Part shown: piece after piece, positions 1 to 10,636 of the stretch
How positions within the stretch are numbered: the stretch's first letter is position 1
Layout: each line of letters begins with the position of its first letter
Assembly (NCBI GenBank): GCA_025529335.1
Contig: JAMYHX010000109.1
Coordinates: 1-64,000 of the forward strand
DNA: 64,000 nucleotides
Source: Rhizopus sp. PT2906
Taxonomy: Eukaryota; Mucoromycota; Mucoromycetes; Mucorales; Rhizopodaceae
Direction: 5' to 3'
Position numbers and translations under genes: made by a program
Notes under the pieces: model-generated
The model's database searches: none
What the model was told of the DNA's origin: nothing
The model's input: only the letters and a program-made list of their open reading frames with translations

Positions 1-1908
1 AGCGGACCAGTTTCCCATCACAAACACGGCGCCTTCTTCAAACTTGGTGCGTAAGTCTTGAATAAGTTTTTATTTGGCATGTTTTTTGTTGAAGTACGCT
101 GAAAGGAGGATCTTGCGAAAGAGGGGGTATCCATTATCATGGTTTGTGATGGTATGTCCATAGAATCGACTGAGAACAGCAGGCTGTTCAGATCTAGCTT
201 GAAGGAAGCGACCAAAGCCTTCTACGGATACGGTGCTGCTTGGTTGTTGAGAAATGGCTTACTCAGCTTGAACGACATCAGGATCCTGGCCTTTGAGATC
301 TTGCAAGATTCGACAATACTTTTTGGTTTTCCACGTCTTGCTGTTGTTTAGTGTACCGAAATTGCACTCGTTGTTCTGGTGTAGAGTTTTCATGTACACA
401 ATACAACATATCTCTTCTTCCTGGGCCTACAGCGGCGCATCGACCAGAAATCTCGATGATTTCAACGAGTTAGATCGGTGGTGTAGGAGGTAGCTTCATA
501 TTCTACTGTGAACCTTGCCGTGTATCTTGTTTGCATGTAGAACCTCTTCTTGAGAACCGTAACGCCAACACCATCAGTTTGAATAGTGCCACGGAATCTA
601 AGTTGTTCATCTTCTTGCGACTTGAGGGCTTTTGAATCAAGGTCGACAACTCGGTCCCAGTAGTCCAGTTTATCGACAGCATTAGACCATTTAACTCCCA
701 GGTTGTTTTGGCAGAGAATCTTGCTGTCGATGGTAACGTAACGAGGGGATTGAAGAATGTGTTGATGTTTTGATTTGAAATGAACTAGGATTAAACAATA
801 ACTTCCAAGTATATCTTTTTATTATGATAAATAAGAAGTGAAGAAAAATATAAATTATTAATACAGGGTAGCAATATACGCCACACTGTAGCACAGATTA
901 TTAGCGTGATGTCACTCTGTCTACAGGATCTTTTATATACAATATAATTTGGACAGGTACTGTACAAATTATGATAAGCTCTTTGAATACTCTATAAGTC
1001 AATATCAGTGCTAAATACAACAGGGATCATGAGCGCCGGAGAGGAAAACAGTTGAAGACGGGCAAACCAAGACGTTCAAAGAGATGAGAAAGTTGATATA
1101 AGGCCATAAAATGGTTGACAGGGTTACGCTTGACATCATAATAAAGTCTCTGCTGGCCAAAGTTGTAGCCTTCATCATAAGCATCAATAACAGGCTGAAG
1201 AGCTTCAAGAGCGCGCGTATAAATATGTTCTTGAGGGAGTTGTTCCATATTTATAGGTTGCTGCGAGATAACCTGCTTGAATGTCTGCGCTGGTAGAATG
1301 ATGTCTTGATGGATGCGGTGCTTGATTTCGTCATCATTCATACCTTGTGCAGACAGTACTCGTCTCAAATCTACTATTCGTTGTCGTGTGTTAAGTAAAA
1401 CGTTGACGGCACGTTGAAGGTGCTGGCCAAATCTAAGATGAACGTTGTTGGCGTAAGTTGTGTAGATGTTGGTGCCTTTGATTATAGCAGATTGCTGAGC
1501 ATATACGAAGCTGGGTCTCTGATAGTTGGTGATTCTAAGGTAATCATCCAAGTGCCGATTGATCAGTTCTTGATAGTGAATGATGAGCCGAGCGCGAGCA
1601 CGGCCTCTTGAGTAATTGACCATGTAGAGCCATACTTCTTTAAAAAAATCCTTGTTGATATATTCTTGTATTCTGAAATTCATATCTTGCAGTTCCCGAA
1701 GGAAGATGAATTTCGAGAAAGAATAGGCGTGCATGGTGGTGACGTGTACACGTTCAACGAAGCTTTGGAGTGTTCCACGATGGAGGTCGTTCCAATCAAT
1801 GCCAGCAACAGAGGATTTAACAGCCAAAATACGGTCGCCGGGTGCGAGGGAACTAGAAGTACTTATAGCCGATGGATCGAAGGAGCTTGGAGTGAAGCCT
1901 TCATCCAT
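1..1908 (-). pseudogene. Broken Fanzor/TnpB-like (RuvC-type) transposon protein, truncated by window start
   Basis: The N-terminal part is an open frame (1908 to 1027) ending in NCFPLRRS. The same protein resumes around 756 to 1 with PRYVTIDSKILC, then RFRGTIQTDGVGVTVLKK, a RuvC-I-like segment and, at 24-1, FVMGNWSA. This order (conserved helical N-terminus, the TDGVGVTVL-type motif, a DPG+R strand, a late G-x-W-S strand) is what I know from Fanzor/TnpB-like RNA-guided nucleases of Mucorales. It is dead: in-frame stops sit at 259-261 and 70-72, there is a frameshift near 450, and about 270 bp of foreign AT-rich DNA lies between the two halves. The expected RuvC-I aspartate is glycine (VGPGRRD, codon 425-427). 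The C-terminal zinc ribbon would lie beyond base 1. Family assignment is by motif memory, not by search. Confidence 0.55.
760..1022. mobile_element. Possible insertion (solo-LTR-like) inside the Fanzor-like pseudogene
   Basis: This AT-rich block separates the two halves of the decayed Fanzor-like frame. It starts with TGTTG and ends with CAACA, the short inverted termini typical of LTRs, and carries a TATAAAAG-like box on the minus strand near 930-940. I could not find a matching 5-bp target-site duplication (the flanks GAATG and GGGAT differ), so the block could equally be eroded sequence of the element itself. Confidence 0.25.
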
Positions 1909-1925
1909 GGTGAAATACCTATTGA

Positions 1926-1949
<24 letters not shown>
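1926..1949. repeat. (TA)n microsatellite
   Basis: An uninterrupted AT dinucleotide run lies just upstream of the N-terminal frame of the Fanzor-like pseudogene. Confidence 0.9.
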
Positions 1950-1958
<9 letters not shown>

Positions 1959-3281
1959 AAGATTATCTCTAGTAGCTTGAAAAGAATTTTACTTACTTCT
2001 AGTTAAATGAATATATATATTTATAAAAGGTTGAAGAACTAGAAAAACGATAGATGTGAGCCTACAAGATATATTGCTAGATAATGATGTATCCAACTGT
2101 TTAGATAAGCTTTTACTTACTGGAGATGCTTGATGTGTAGAGTTAAAAATATAAAGATTGATTTTAAAAAATAAGAGCGATAGAGGTATGTCTATTAGAT
2201 GTATTGTTAGTTACAGACTGCATCCAACAGTTTAACTACGCTTTTACTTGCTTGAATAAAAAGATAATTAAAAGCCTTTTTTTAAGAAAAAAAAAAAAAA
2301 AAAAAAAAAGAATGAATTGATAGTGAAGTGAGTGATCTCGTAGCTAAAATAGTGCCCTTTTTATAATGAAATTCATAATGTTGTCAGTAGCATAAAAAAT
2401 CAAGTATTAATCGTGAATGTGTTCAGAAGAATGAACATTTATTTAGAACAAATAATGAACAAGAGTGATATATGTCATATTATTATTATCGGAATAATCT
2501 AATTGATGTAAAGCCTTTTGACATGGTTAGAGTTAAATTGTACAGAGAGTGCAGGATATGCCTCTTGATTTTAAAGTATGTAAAAGCTTCTTGAATTACT
2601 AAATAGAGAGAGAAATGACATATTAATAAGATATCTGATGGATAAGTTGAATGATTTTTCGTTCTCTGCAGTTAAAAGATTGTTATTTCAATTATTACAA
2701 AAAAAGAAATAAAGGAGAAAACAAAGAGTACATTTGCTTATAGTACATATCATTATAGTAATCACAACATATTGCCTGAATAATCAACTATTTCCTCATT
2801 GTTGTCTGAGACAATAGTATTGTCTAATATTTTGGAATGTCGTCCGGACAGGATATATTACAAAATTTTGATAAATAAGTGAATCATCACTGGTAACAAG
2901 AATACGGGTGTACGAAGAGGTCATGCCTTCGTATCATTCCATGTTCATTTAAATTATAAAAAAAATAATTTAATAAAAAAGACCCTTTATATTATCCTCA
3001 TACTTCGAAATCTGTTGTAACTCTAAAAGGACATATAGATTCCTCTTGTTGTGTTTCGCATTTGACTTTATTACATGTATCTTAATTAGTATTCCGATCT
3101 CGTTTGGAGAACTTAATTTCTTTTTGCTATGAGCTTCTCTCACTTTTAATAAAAGGATTAAACATAGACTCATAACTGTTTTGTCTTTATTTTACACATT
3201 TACACGAGTACTAACAACAACAACAAAACTGCAGCCAATACCTCACCCTTTTTATTTTACTTTTTTTCTGTAAATTTCAGT
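1950..3281. other. Gene-free AT-rich region with a tandem duplication
   Basis: No credible reading frame is seen on either strand. The stretch holds the 130-bp-period duplication described separately and a 24-nt poly-A tract near 2287-2309. Only short random frames occur. It is probably intergenic decay following the mobile-element remnant. Confidence 0.6.
2048..2251. repeat. Imperfect direct duplication, about 130-bp period
   Basis: Copy A (2048-2120) and copy B (2178-2251) both begin CGATAGA and share a degenerate middle (ATATTGCTAG versus GTATTGTTAG). Both end in ATCCAAC(T/A)GTTTA followed by CTTTTACTT. Alignment by eye gives clear similarity over about 73 nt. The function is unknown and it may be a decayed tandem repeat. 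Confidence 0.6.
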
Positions 3282-4260
3282 ATGTCTGAGACGTTTGACT
3301 TGACTGAATTTGCACTAGAAGGATTCGAAGGTAAACTAATGCATTCTTAAAAAACGCAATGACTTGACTTAATAAAACACGGTAGTAGATGAAAGGTGAA
3401 CACTACATTCACCAGAAAATGCATCAGAAAATAGACGAATTCTACATTTTTTTCTACAAGAATTTTATAGCAGCAACAACTTTCATTTGGAAGAGAAAGT
3501 TCCTATCTTTGGTTGATCGCAAGACCCATTGGCTCAAACACAAGAAAGCCAAGATTATCAGATAAAGCTAGAGTTTAGAAACAAGATGTTGTTCAGCTGT
3601 GAACATTCTAATTCTATTGCCATTAAATCCAAAAACTCTCTGATTACGAGTTATCAGAAGTATAAATAGCATATTGCAGTTTGTGCATAGCTTTCGAATT
3701 AATATCAACAGGTTATTGGAAAAGAAAGGGCCGTCTAACAAGGGAAAAAAAAAAAAAAATAGTTCTGAGAAAGACAGTGAAGCAATAATACTCGTAATTT
3801 CACTTGGCAACGTTTAGTTTATCAAAGCTTTACCTTGGAACACAAAATCTTTGACTTTTGAAGGCTTTTATCTCAATATTATGATTCCAAAAAACCTTTG
3901 TTTGCATATTTCAATCTTAGGCATAAAGTCTTTCCTGAAGAAGATATTAATTCCGTGATAGATGCATTTTATTTCTTCGGCACAACTGTTTAGCCAAAAT
4001 GAAAAAAATTGGAAACTGATATTCTAGCTTTAGTTTCGTATGTAACAGCTAGTAGCAATATCTTTAGTAGCTTTTCAATACTAATGTTCTTTAACAGTTA
4101 GCCAAGCCAAGTAAATAATTACACAAGCCTTTAGTATGACTATCTTAGGGATTACGAAAGCCTCGCTTTGTTCTTTATGAAGATTATCAATGTAATCAAC
4201 AGCTTAAAGTTAATTAAGAAAATAGTCAAAGCCACTTGCCACAGTCTGTATACACTTTAA
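3282..4260 (+). pseudogene. Decayed protein-coding gene, unidentified family
   Basis: A start (MSETFDLTEFALEGFEG) is followed by GTAAAC, a plausible donor. An AG at about 3392 leads into an open segment (EHYIHQKMHQKIDEFYIFF, then WKRKFLSLVDRKTHWLKHKK). Protein-like segments continue in shifted frames, for example SCEHSNSIAIKSKN near 3600, YDSKKPLFAYFNLRHKVF near 3880 and ALFFMKIINVINSLK near 4170. They are separated by stops and frameshifts. Composition is protein-like, not random, so I read this as a pseudogene. I do not recognise the family. The membrane-protein frame directly downstream might have belonged to the same gene. Confidence 0.4.
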
Positions 4261-4397
4261 GACAATGATATAATAATATAGTTTATCTAGTCTCATACTG
4301 AAGAAGGTCATTTCAAGACTATACAAATAATAGTTGTATTCCCACAAACAAGATTCTTTTTCAAAATAGTGGGAAAATTCAACTGCTTTGGGAAAGA

Positions 4398-5048
4398 ATG
4401 CGCAAAGGAGTCTATAATAAACAAATTCTCTCTTTTGTCAGCGAGAAAAAAATATTAGACTTCATCTTCAGCGAATACGAAACATATAAAAAACGAATCT
4501 TGTTGTTGTTTTTTTCTTTGTATTCTTTATATCCTACATTTATTATGAGGTATAATTTGTTAGAGAGTGAAGATATAGAATCCGTCAAAAGAAGAAGATT
4601 TTGGTATATTGTTCCATTTGTGGTTTATACTATCGCCTCTTTTCAAGCAGAACTGTTGTTTTTCATCATCAGCATTATATTCTTTTCAGGATTTAGAGAT
4701 ATTATTACAAGATTTATATGGACAATGATATTGTGTACTTTAGGAATGGGATCTGTGATGGGTTCTTTAACAACATTTTTCATTATCGACAAATATGAAG
4801 GCAAAGAAGCTATTGTTTTTACGACAGTATTAAATTTCATCGTATTTGGGTCATGTAATCTACTCTGTATGAAACTGGATCACATCTTTGACTACTGGGG
4901 CTCTATTCAGCATCCATGGTACTTTAATATAAGATATCCCTTGATTCTTGTAGCTGGATATTTGCATGGCAAGCTACTTTTTGGTGAAGGCGGAAGAAAG
5001 GAGCTATCAAAGATAGAAAAAAGATTGGAGAGATATGGATTCTTGTAA
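4398..5048 (+). CDS. Uncharacterised multi-pass membrane protein
   Basis: A single-exon frame of 216 residues with four to five hydrophobic stretches: about residues 33-50, 68-97, 108-125, 140-156 and 178-192. The N-terminus is charged (KKILDF, ETYKKR) and the short C-terminal tail is basic (KELSKIEKRLER). The frame stays open upstream to about 4302 without another ATG, so the annotated start could be internal to a longer ancestral gene whose 5' part lies in the decayed stretch upstream. No motif identifies a function. It may be a young or lineage-specific gene, or the surviving exon of a dying one. Confidence 0.45.
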   Translation: MRKGVYNKQILSFVSEKKILDFIFSEYETYKKRILLLFFSLYSLYPTFIMRYNLLESEDIESVKRRRFWYIVPFVVYTIASFQAELLFFIISIIFFSGFRDIITRFIWTMILCTLGMGSVMGSLTTFFIIDKYEGKEAIVFTTVLNFIVFGSCNLLCMKLDHIFDYWGSIQHPWYFNIRYPLILVAGYLHGKLLFGEGGRKELSKIEKRLERYGFL

Positions 5049-5617
5049 ATAAATAAAATATGTGGTTCATTAAATCGACATCAGACTATAAACTTCCTTT
5101 TCTCTCAACAGGCCATTAGCATATTTTAGTTATCTACGAGCCTTTTGAAAAACTACTTGAGCTGCATTTTATCTTTTTTCTTTTCATGTCTATAGAGCTA
5201 TCTTACGACACTTGCATGCTTTTTTTTTTTTTTTTTTGCTATGTTCGTGATTACCCACTACTGTTTTCATGATGACTCCTCGGACATTGATCATACTGGC
5301 TTTAATGAGAAAAGATGATCAAATGCTAGGTTAAAAAAGGACTAGAAAAGAAGCTCATCACGAATATATTATGCAAATCTCCCAGTGGCTACAATAATAT
5401 ATGCTTTCAGAATGCCCGGAATAGTCACTAAAATGTAGTTATGCAGGAGAAATACTTTAGAAATGACGGTTAAACATGGCAATTTTACCTATACAGGCCC
5501 AGTGGCCGCAACAAAAACAGTGAATGTTTTTTAGGCACAAGAAGTTTTATGAGACTATCAGCTTTTGAATCGAGTAAAAGAGTAATGCAACGTGTAATTT
5601 TATTATATAAACAACTT
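5049..5617. other. Intergenic, no feature seen
   Basis: This is the 3' space between the membrane-protein ORF and the convergent monooxygenase gene. It contains a poly-T run near 5221-5237 and no convincing coding or structured element. Confidence 0.6.
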
Positions 5618-7616
5618 CTAAGCAATATTAGCAAAGTACTGAGAGATTCTATTGCTAAAGGTAATGCCATCTGCATCACCTCGTAAGATTGTTCCGATAT
5701 ATCCGTCAGGTCTAACAAGGACAACTTGTAGTTCGTCAGAAGGAACTACTGCCGTGTTTGTCTTGCGATGATAAGCTCTATGACACTGTGCTTGATTTAG
5801 TTTGTCAATCACTACTCTATCACTGTCTAACAACCCTTTATATGCCGATATCTGATCTACTGTACTTGTTGTAACCACGACAACATTCATAGGCGGTAAG
5901 GAATGCGCGGCCTTGCTGGTTTCATTCAAGAATGCTGATACGGTTTCTACTGTGGACCTTAAATCACTTGCAAGTACCAATAGTGTAAAGGTTAGCCACA
6001 AAGGCGCAGAAGGCTTGACATCTTTGACAACAACATCAAACACACGGGTTTTTTTACCAGTCGCATAGCTGTATACTTTGAAATTAGGTGCACGCATACC
6101 AGGCTGCAGCATGTATTCTTTACTAAATCTAGCCTCTTCATCAGATGGGTAAGGAGTCCAGAGTAAGAAGTTATCATCCGTTGGGTCATATTTAATACCG
6201 AAGCCAGCAGTGAAGGCACGATGCTTTTCGACTACATCACAGTAATCAGCAGCTTCATGACCCGCGGCGGCTTTTGCAGCAACTTTATCGATATTTAATA
6301 CATTTTGAGCAACAGGCCATCTCTCTGCTTGATATGTTGATAAAAACTTTCTGTTCAGTTGACCTTTTTCCACCATGCATATTTTCCAAATCTAAAAATA
6401 ACCCCAAGAAAAAGGTCAGCTGAATATTTACCTAACCCGAGTTTCAACTTACAAGATTAAATATATCACCAAAACCAGTGTTGACACCCTGACCAAGTGT
6501 AGGACTTTGTGAATGAGCAGCATCACCACATAAAAAGACTCTTAAATCTTCCGCATCAATTCTCTCTGCATACCTCTGTCCTACCACATATACTGACCAA
6601 TACAAGACGCCCAGGAATTCTATACGATGAGGTAACAGAGCGCGCTTAGCTTCTCTTTGGATATCTTCTACTTGAATCTTGTTTCTATTGTATTGCTCTT
6701 TTCTTTGTTCATGTTCATTTTCCGCAAAGTGCACAAAAATACGGGTCAATCCGTTTTCACGTGGGAACATACTAATGGTTTTGGCATGGTCACTTTGAAC
6801 GATGCTATAGAGAGCGAGTTAGCTCCCAAATCGATATACATAAGAACTAGAACTGCTTACCATACTTCTTTTCTACTTGCAAAATTGGTTCGAATCAAGG
6901 CATCCAAGACACCAGCATGTGTTTCGGTTGTCTCTCCTTCATTTGAGATGCCGAGTTGACGACGGATATCACTATGGGCCCCATCACAGCCCAAGATGTA
7001 TTTACACTTGACCTCCTCGGAACCCTTTCCTTCCTCAAGATGCACCACAGTCGCGCGCATAGGGTATTCAGGATCATCGTTCACACGAGCCATCTTCATC
7101 ACAGTGGCGGGACGTTCGACCTGAACATCAGATTGAGAAAGTTTGCCTTGTAAGCTTGATTCGGTGATATGTTGACCAACACATAAAAGATATCTAATAG
7201 GGTGTATAAGCACTATAGCCTTGTAGTCTGTCTTTTATACTTACTCATGCTTTGATTCAATTTCTTCAGGAACAAATGGTATCTCCTTTTGAAGGATACC
7301 GTTCAAGTACGAAGACATTTTGTCAACTTTGACACCTGTTCTTAGCAGTTCAATTTCCAAACCTGCTCTTTCAAGAAGTTCCAATGTACGTCCATGAATC
7401 CAGTCACCTCTTCCCCAGTGGTTGGGCTCATACTCAATATCTATAAACTGTTACCATCTGTCCATGCAGTATCGACCTTAATTTACCTAATATACGAACG
7501 ACGAGTCCAGCTTGAACACATAAATTAGCAGCCAACAGGCCAACGGGACCACCACCGACGACCAAGACGTCAACAGCAGAGGGTGGAGCTGGTATAGAAA
7601 GATCAGGGGTAACCAT
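5618..7616 (-). CDS. FAD-dependent aromatic-ring monooxygenase (phenol 2-monooxygenase family)
   Basis: Five exons give 594 residues: 7616-7487, 7440-7245, 7193-6861, 6804-6453, 6391-5618. The N-terminus carries the FAD dinucleotide motif VLVVGGGPVGLLAANL. A DG-type motif (CDGAHSDIRRQLG) follows in the middle, then the second FAD motif LCGDAAHSQSPTLGQGVNTG. The C-terminal about 200 residues resemble the thioredoxin-like dimerisation domain of phenol hydroxylases. The family uses NADPH and O2 to hydroxylate phenolic substrates; the actual substrate cannot be read from sequence. Length and motif spacing are normal. Intron 2 uses the acceptor at 7194; nearer AGs break the frame. The neighbours give no pathway clue. 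Confidence 0.9.
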
Positions 7617-9052
7617 TATAATAGTGGAATAAAAAAAAAGTAAAGAGAAAAAGATAATCTATTTAAAAGATGTCTTCAGGGACCCTTTTTTGTGTTTAAT
7701 GCTTGACTTCATCTGAAATTGTGGCATGATTTTTTACTCTGGGGCAAGTAGTACAGTGCCTTATAATTTTATTAGGCGACTGAGTTGACTTTTGACTCAT
7801 TTCAGGAAGTCCGGACAGTCTACTTTTCAAGAACTGGAGGCCATTACAAAGAATGGGGTAGGTAAAAATAAGATCAGTTTAACTAGTATGACAATAGCAA
7901 TGATTTAATGATTCCTGGTGATAAAAAGCTTGTAGAGAGTTTCACTGGCCCTAGCATCTCTCTAGTCGGGTTTACACAAGTAAATAGCTGAGGGATGTTT
8001 ATTATATTCGAAGCAGGTCAACTAAATGCACCGTTAAAATAAAACTGGGGGTTCAAGTTTGCTATCGATAATTTAGGCATTCGTTTTCAAATAATAAAAT
8101 GTGTATGATGCAAGATATAAAGGGCAGTGATGGTTAAAATATATATTAAAAAGGGAAATAAGCATCTTCTGTTGCAGCTTTTCCTTTGGGTAGAGTATAA
8201 GCATCAGCAAGAGAAAAAAAAAAAAGCATTTTCTATGCTGTGGTGTTCGTTTTAGTAACAGGTCAAGTTCTCGTTCATGTCTCCGACGTTTCCATGGCGC
8301 TCGTTTTCCGCCAATTGTGGAGTCAAGCTACCTTGCCAAAGAGCCATAGCCCCAAGAAAAGTATATCACCATTAATAAACGTATGATGCTGAAGAGCTGA
8401 CTGATAACAATGATGAAGAAATGGTCAAGATGACTATGATTGTCAGCTTAATGTCAAGCCCAAACTCAGCTACGGAGTAAAAAATCATGCCACTCAGAGT
8501 ATTTTTATCAAAATGAAGGACTCTATGAAGGCGTGCTGTCTGACCAGAAGCTCTGATGTCACATTCTGCTTACTTATTAAAGCATTGCCAACTACAGAAT
8601 TACGTGTCAAAAGTATAAAGGCGATTGAGGATGTTGGAAACAAATTAGACGGTGACCTATTAATAATTGTTTGCTATCGTGGTTGATCGTCTGTTGGTGT
8701 TTTAAAAGAAACTTTGTATACAAATAAAGTCCAAGTCAAAATATGAAATCAGAGCATTAAAAGTTTATATCACAAAAGACACAAAAGAAGACATCTGATA
8801 GGTAAGTTCTTAATAACAGTTGATAGCAATCTTGCATTAAGAATCAAAAGGATGTACATTGAATAAAATAACAAATAGGGAATGTGTAAAGTGTATAAAT
8901 AACTATAAAAGGGAGGGTTGAAAGGGTAGTGTTTTGGATATATAAATAATATGTGTGTATATATGCGTATATATATATATATAAATATATGTATATATAT
9001 ATATATATAAAAGTGAATATATGTATACAAAGGATAATACAATAGAAAGATA
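7617..9052. other. Intergenic region between two minus-strand genes
   Basis: About 1.4 kb that should hold the monooxygenase promoter (near 7620-7800) and the 3' end of the upstream acidic-protein gene. The only landmarks are (TA)n microsatellites near 8960-9010. I found no convincing coding frame or RNA gene. Confidence 0.55.
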
Positions 9053-10636
9053 TTAAACAACTGCTTGCAGTTTTACGCGGTTTCTCCAATCCAACATGGA
9101 TTCTGCTCCAACTAACAACACTTTCCATATTTTGAAAACACAACTCACAAAACCAGTAAAGCTCTTTTCATTCTCTTCCTCGTGATATGTTTGTGCTATA
9201 TCCATCGCTGTCCATGCTGCATTAACAAAGCTGATTGATACGCTCATGATGGAAGGAATATTCTTTTGCTCATATGAATGATTCAGAGGTAATAAAGTAC
9301 CATAAGAGACAGATCTTGTTGTAGTGCCAGTAGTAACAATATTGCTCATTTGCTGAGAATAAATCTGGTGATTTTCTGTTTCTTCTTCCATCATATCAGC
9401 TAAAGACTGATAGGATTCGCTTGAATGGCGCGATAATATTTTTTCTGAATCGTCAGAATTGTTGTGTGCAGAATTTGGTTCATGCGCATGGTAACTGGTA
9501 TTCTCCATATCTTCTTGGCTGACATCGTCATTACTTCTACCATCATCGCAGCTACTACTATCATCGCCATCACTGCTACTACTACTACTATTACTGCTAC
9601 TACTGCTACTGCTGCTATTACTATTATGGTTATTGTGGCTCAGGATACCGTTACTATCATTCATTTTGTTATCCCGCTCCTTATTTTCAAGATTTGTTGG
9701 CTGCTGTTGTTGCTCTTCATAAATAGCTGATTTCATGGATTTCAAGTCAGCCGAGCGATACCAGTTTAGAATTTCAGGAGACATGGAAATACCCGTACTT
9801 TTGTACTCGGCTTGGTGATTACTACTCTGTGTATTCCGATAATCTTCTTCATCCTCTTCTTCCTCTTCTTCCTTAACCACTTGAAGTTGAGTATGAAAGC
9901 TGGTATATCTCCTCTGTTTGTCTCCTTCCTCTTCATCATCTTCATCCAAATCTGGATTAACAACATGTAGTGTGAGTCCGTTGCCATTGTATTTACTATG
10001 ACCCATCCATGTGTTTTCATCCATGATAAGAGATGAGGTATGTATCGATTCTTCATCTTCAACAAACTGAGAGGTGTCTGGGGCAGGGGCACTCATGACA
10101 ATGACACCTTCATCACCAATAATAAAAGTATCGTCATCATAATAATCATAATCGTCGTCATCATCTTCTTCATCATTATGATTGGCATATTCATTGGAAT
10201 AATAATCATATCCATTAGGTTGTTGTATATTATGATTAGTTGCATTATTAGTATTGAAATTAGTGTCGTTAACCATTTGATGAGGGGTATAAATAAAATC
10301 TCCTTCAGTCATCATCACTTTTGGATGTATCACTGGAAATCGTAATAGTATCTGCTGTGATTTGCTAAAGACACTGTGGATAAGCCAGTTTTCTAAAAAT
10401 GTATAAGGCGGCTTCTTTCTGAAACTTGGATTATTCTGACGCGATATTTTATGACAAGTGGTATAAAATGTCTTATTGGCCAAATAAAATGGATCATCCT
10501 CTACTACAGAGCTACTGTCTAGCATTAGATCATATTCTTCACTTATTGGTTCTTCTTCTTTTGGTATATAATAGCTTTCTTCTTTTGTTGTTTGTTCTTC
10601 TTCTTTATCAGCTTGTTCGTTGGAATGACTAATCAT
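9053..10636 (-). CDS. Acidic, Ser/Asn-rich protein of unknown function
   Basis: A single open frame of 527 residues. The N-terminal 60 residues are Glu-rich. A more ordered block follows (about residues 55-110, including FRKKPPYTFLENWLIHSVFS), then long acidic runs (Asp/Tyr/Glu) and an Asn/Ser homopolymer region in the middle. The C-terminal about 80 residues are again ordered (IMSVSISFVNAAWTAMDIAQ, then SCVFKIWKVLLVGAESMLDW). A conserved-looking tail joined to a disordered acidic middle is typical of fungal regulatory or scaffold proteins, but I recognise no family. The start ATG follows a purine-rich (GA)n stretch in the upstream region. Confidence 0.7.
   Translation of the reverse strand: MISHSNEQADKEEEQTTKEESYYIPKEEEPISEEYDLMLDSSSVVEDDPFYLANKTFYTTCHKISRQNNPSFRKKPPYTFLENWLIHSVFSKSQQILLRFPVIHPKVMMTEGDFIYTPHQMVNDTNFNTNNATNHNIQQPNGYDYYSNEYANHNDEEDDDDDYDYYDDDTFIIGDEGVIVMSAPAPDTSQFVEDEESIHTSSLIMDENTWMGHSKYNGNGLTLHVVNPDLDEDDEEEGDKQRRYTSFHTQLQVVKEEEEEEDEEDYRNTQSSNHQAEYKSTGISMSPEILNWYRSADLKSMKSAIYEEQQQQPTNLENKERDNKMNDSNGILSHNNHNSNSSSSSSSSNSSSSSSDGDDSSSCDDGRSNDDVSQEDMENTSYHAHEPNSAHNNSDDSEKILSRHSSESYQSLADMMEEETENHQIYSQQMSNIVTTGTTTRSVSYGTLLPLNHSYEQKNIPSIMSVSISFVNAAWTAMDIAQTYHEEENEKSFTGFVSCVFKIWKVLLVGAESMLDWRNRVKLQAVV

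Noticed and set aside
6880..6900. GGTTCGAATC, resembling a tRNA B box
   Set aside because: It lies within an exon of the FAD monooxygenase; no A box or cloverleaf can be drawn. No tRNA gene was found in the window.
8930..9020. (TA)n stretches as possible regulatory or CRISPR-like repeats
   Set aside because: Simple microsatellites without unit-spacer structure; CRISPR arrays are not expected in a eukaryotic chromosome.
9464..9730. Thr/Ile-rich plus-strand frame
   Set aside because: Antisense of Asn/Ser homopolymer codons in the acidic protein gene.
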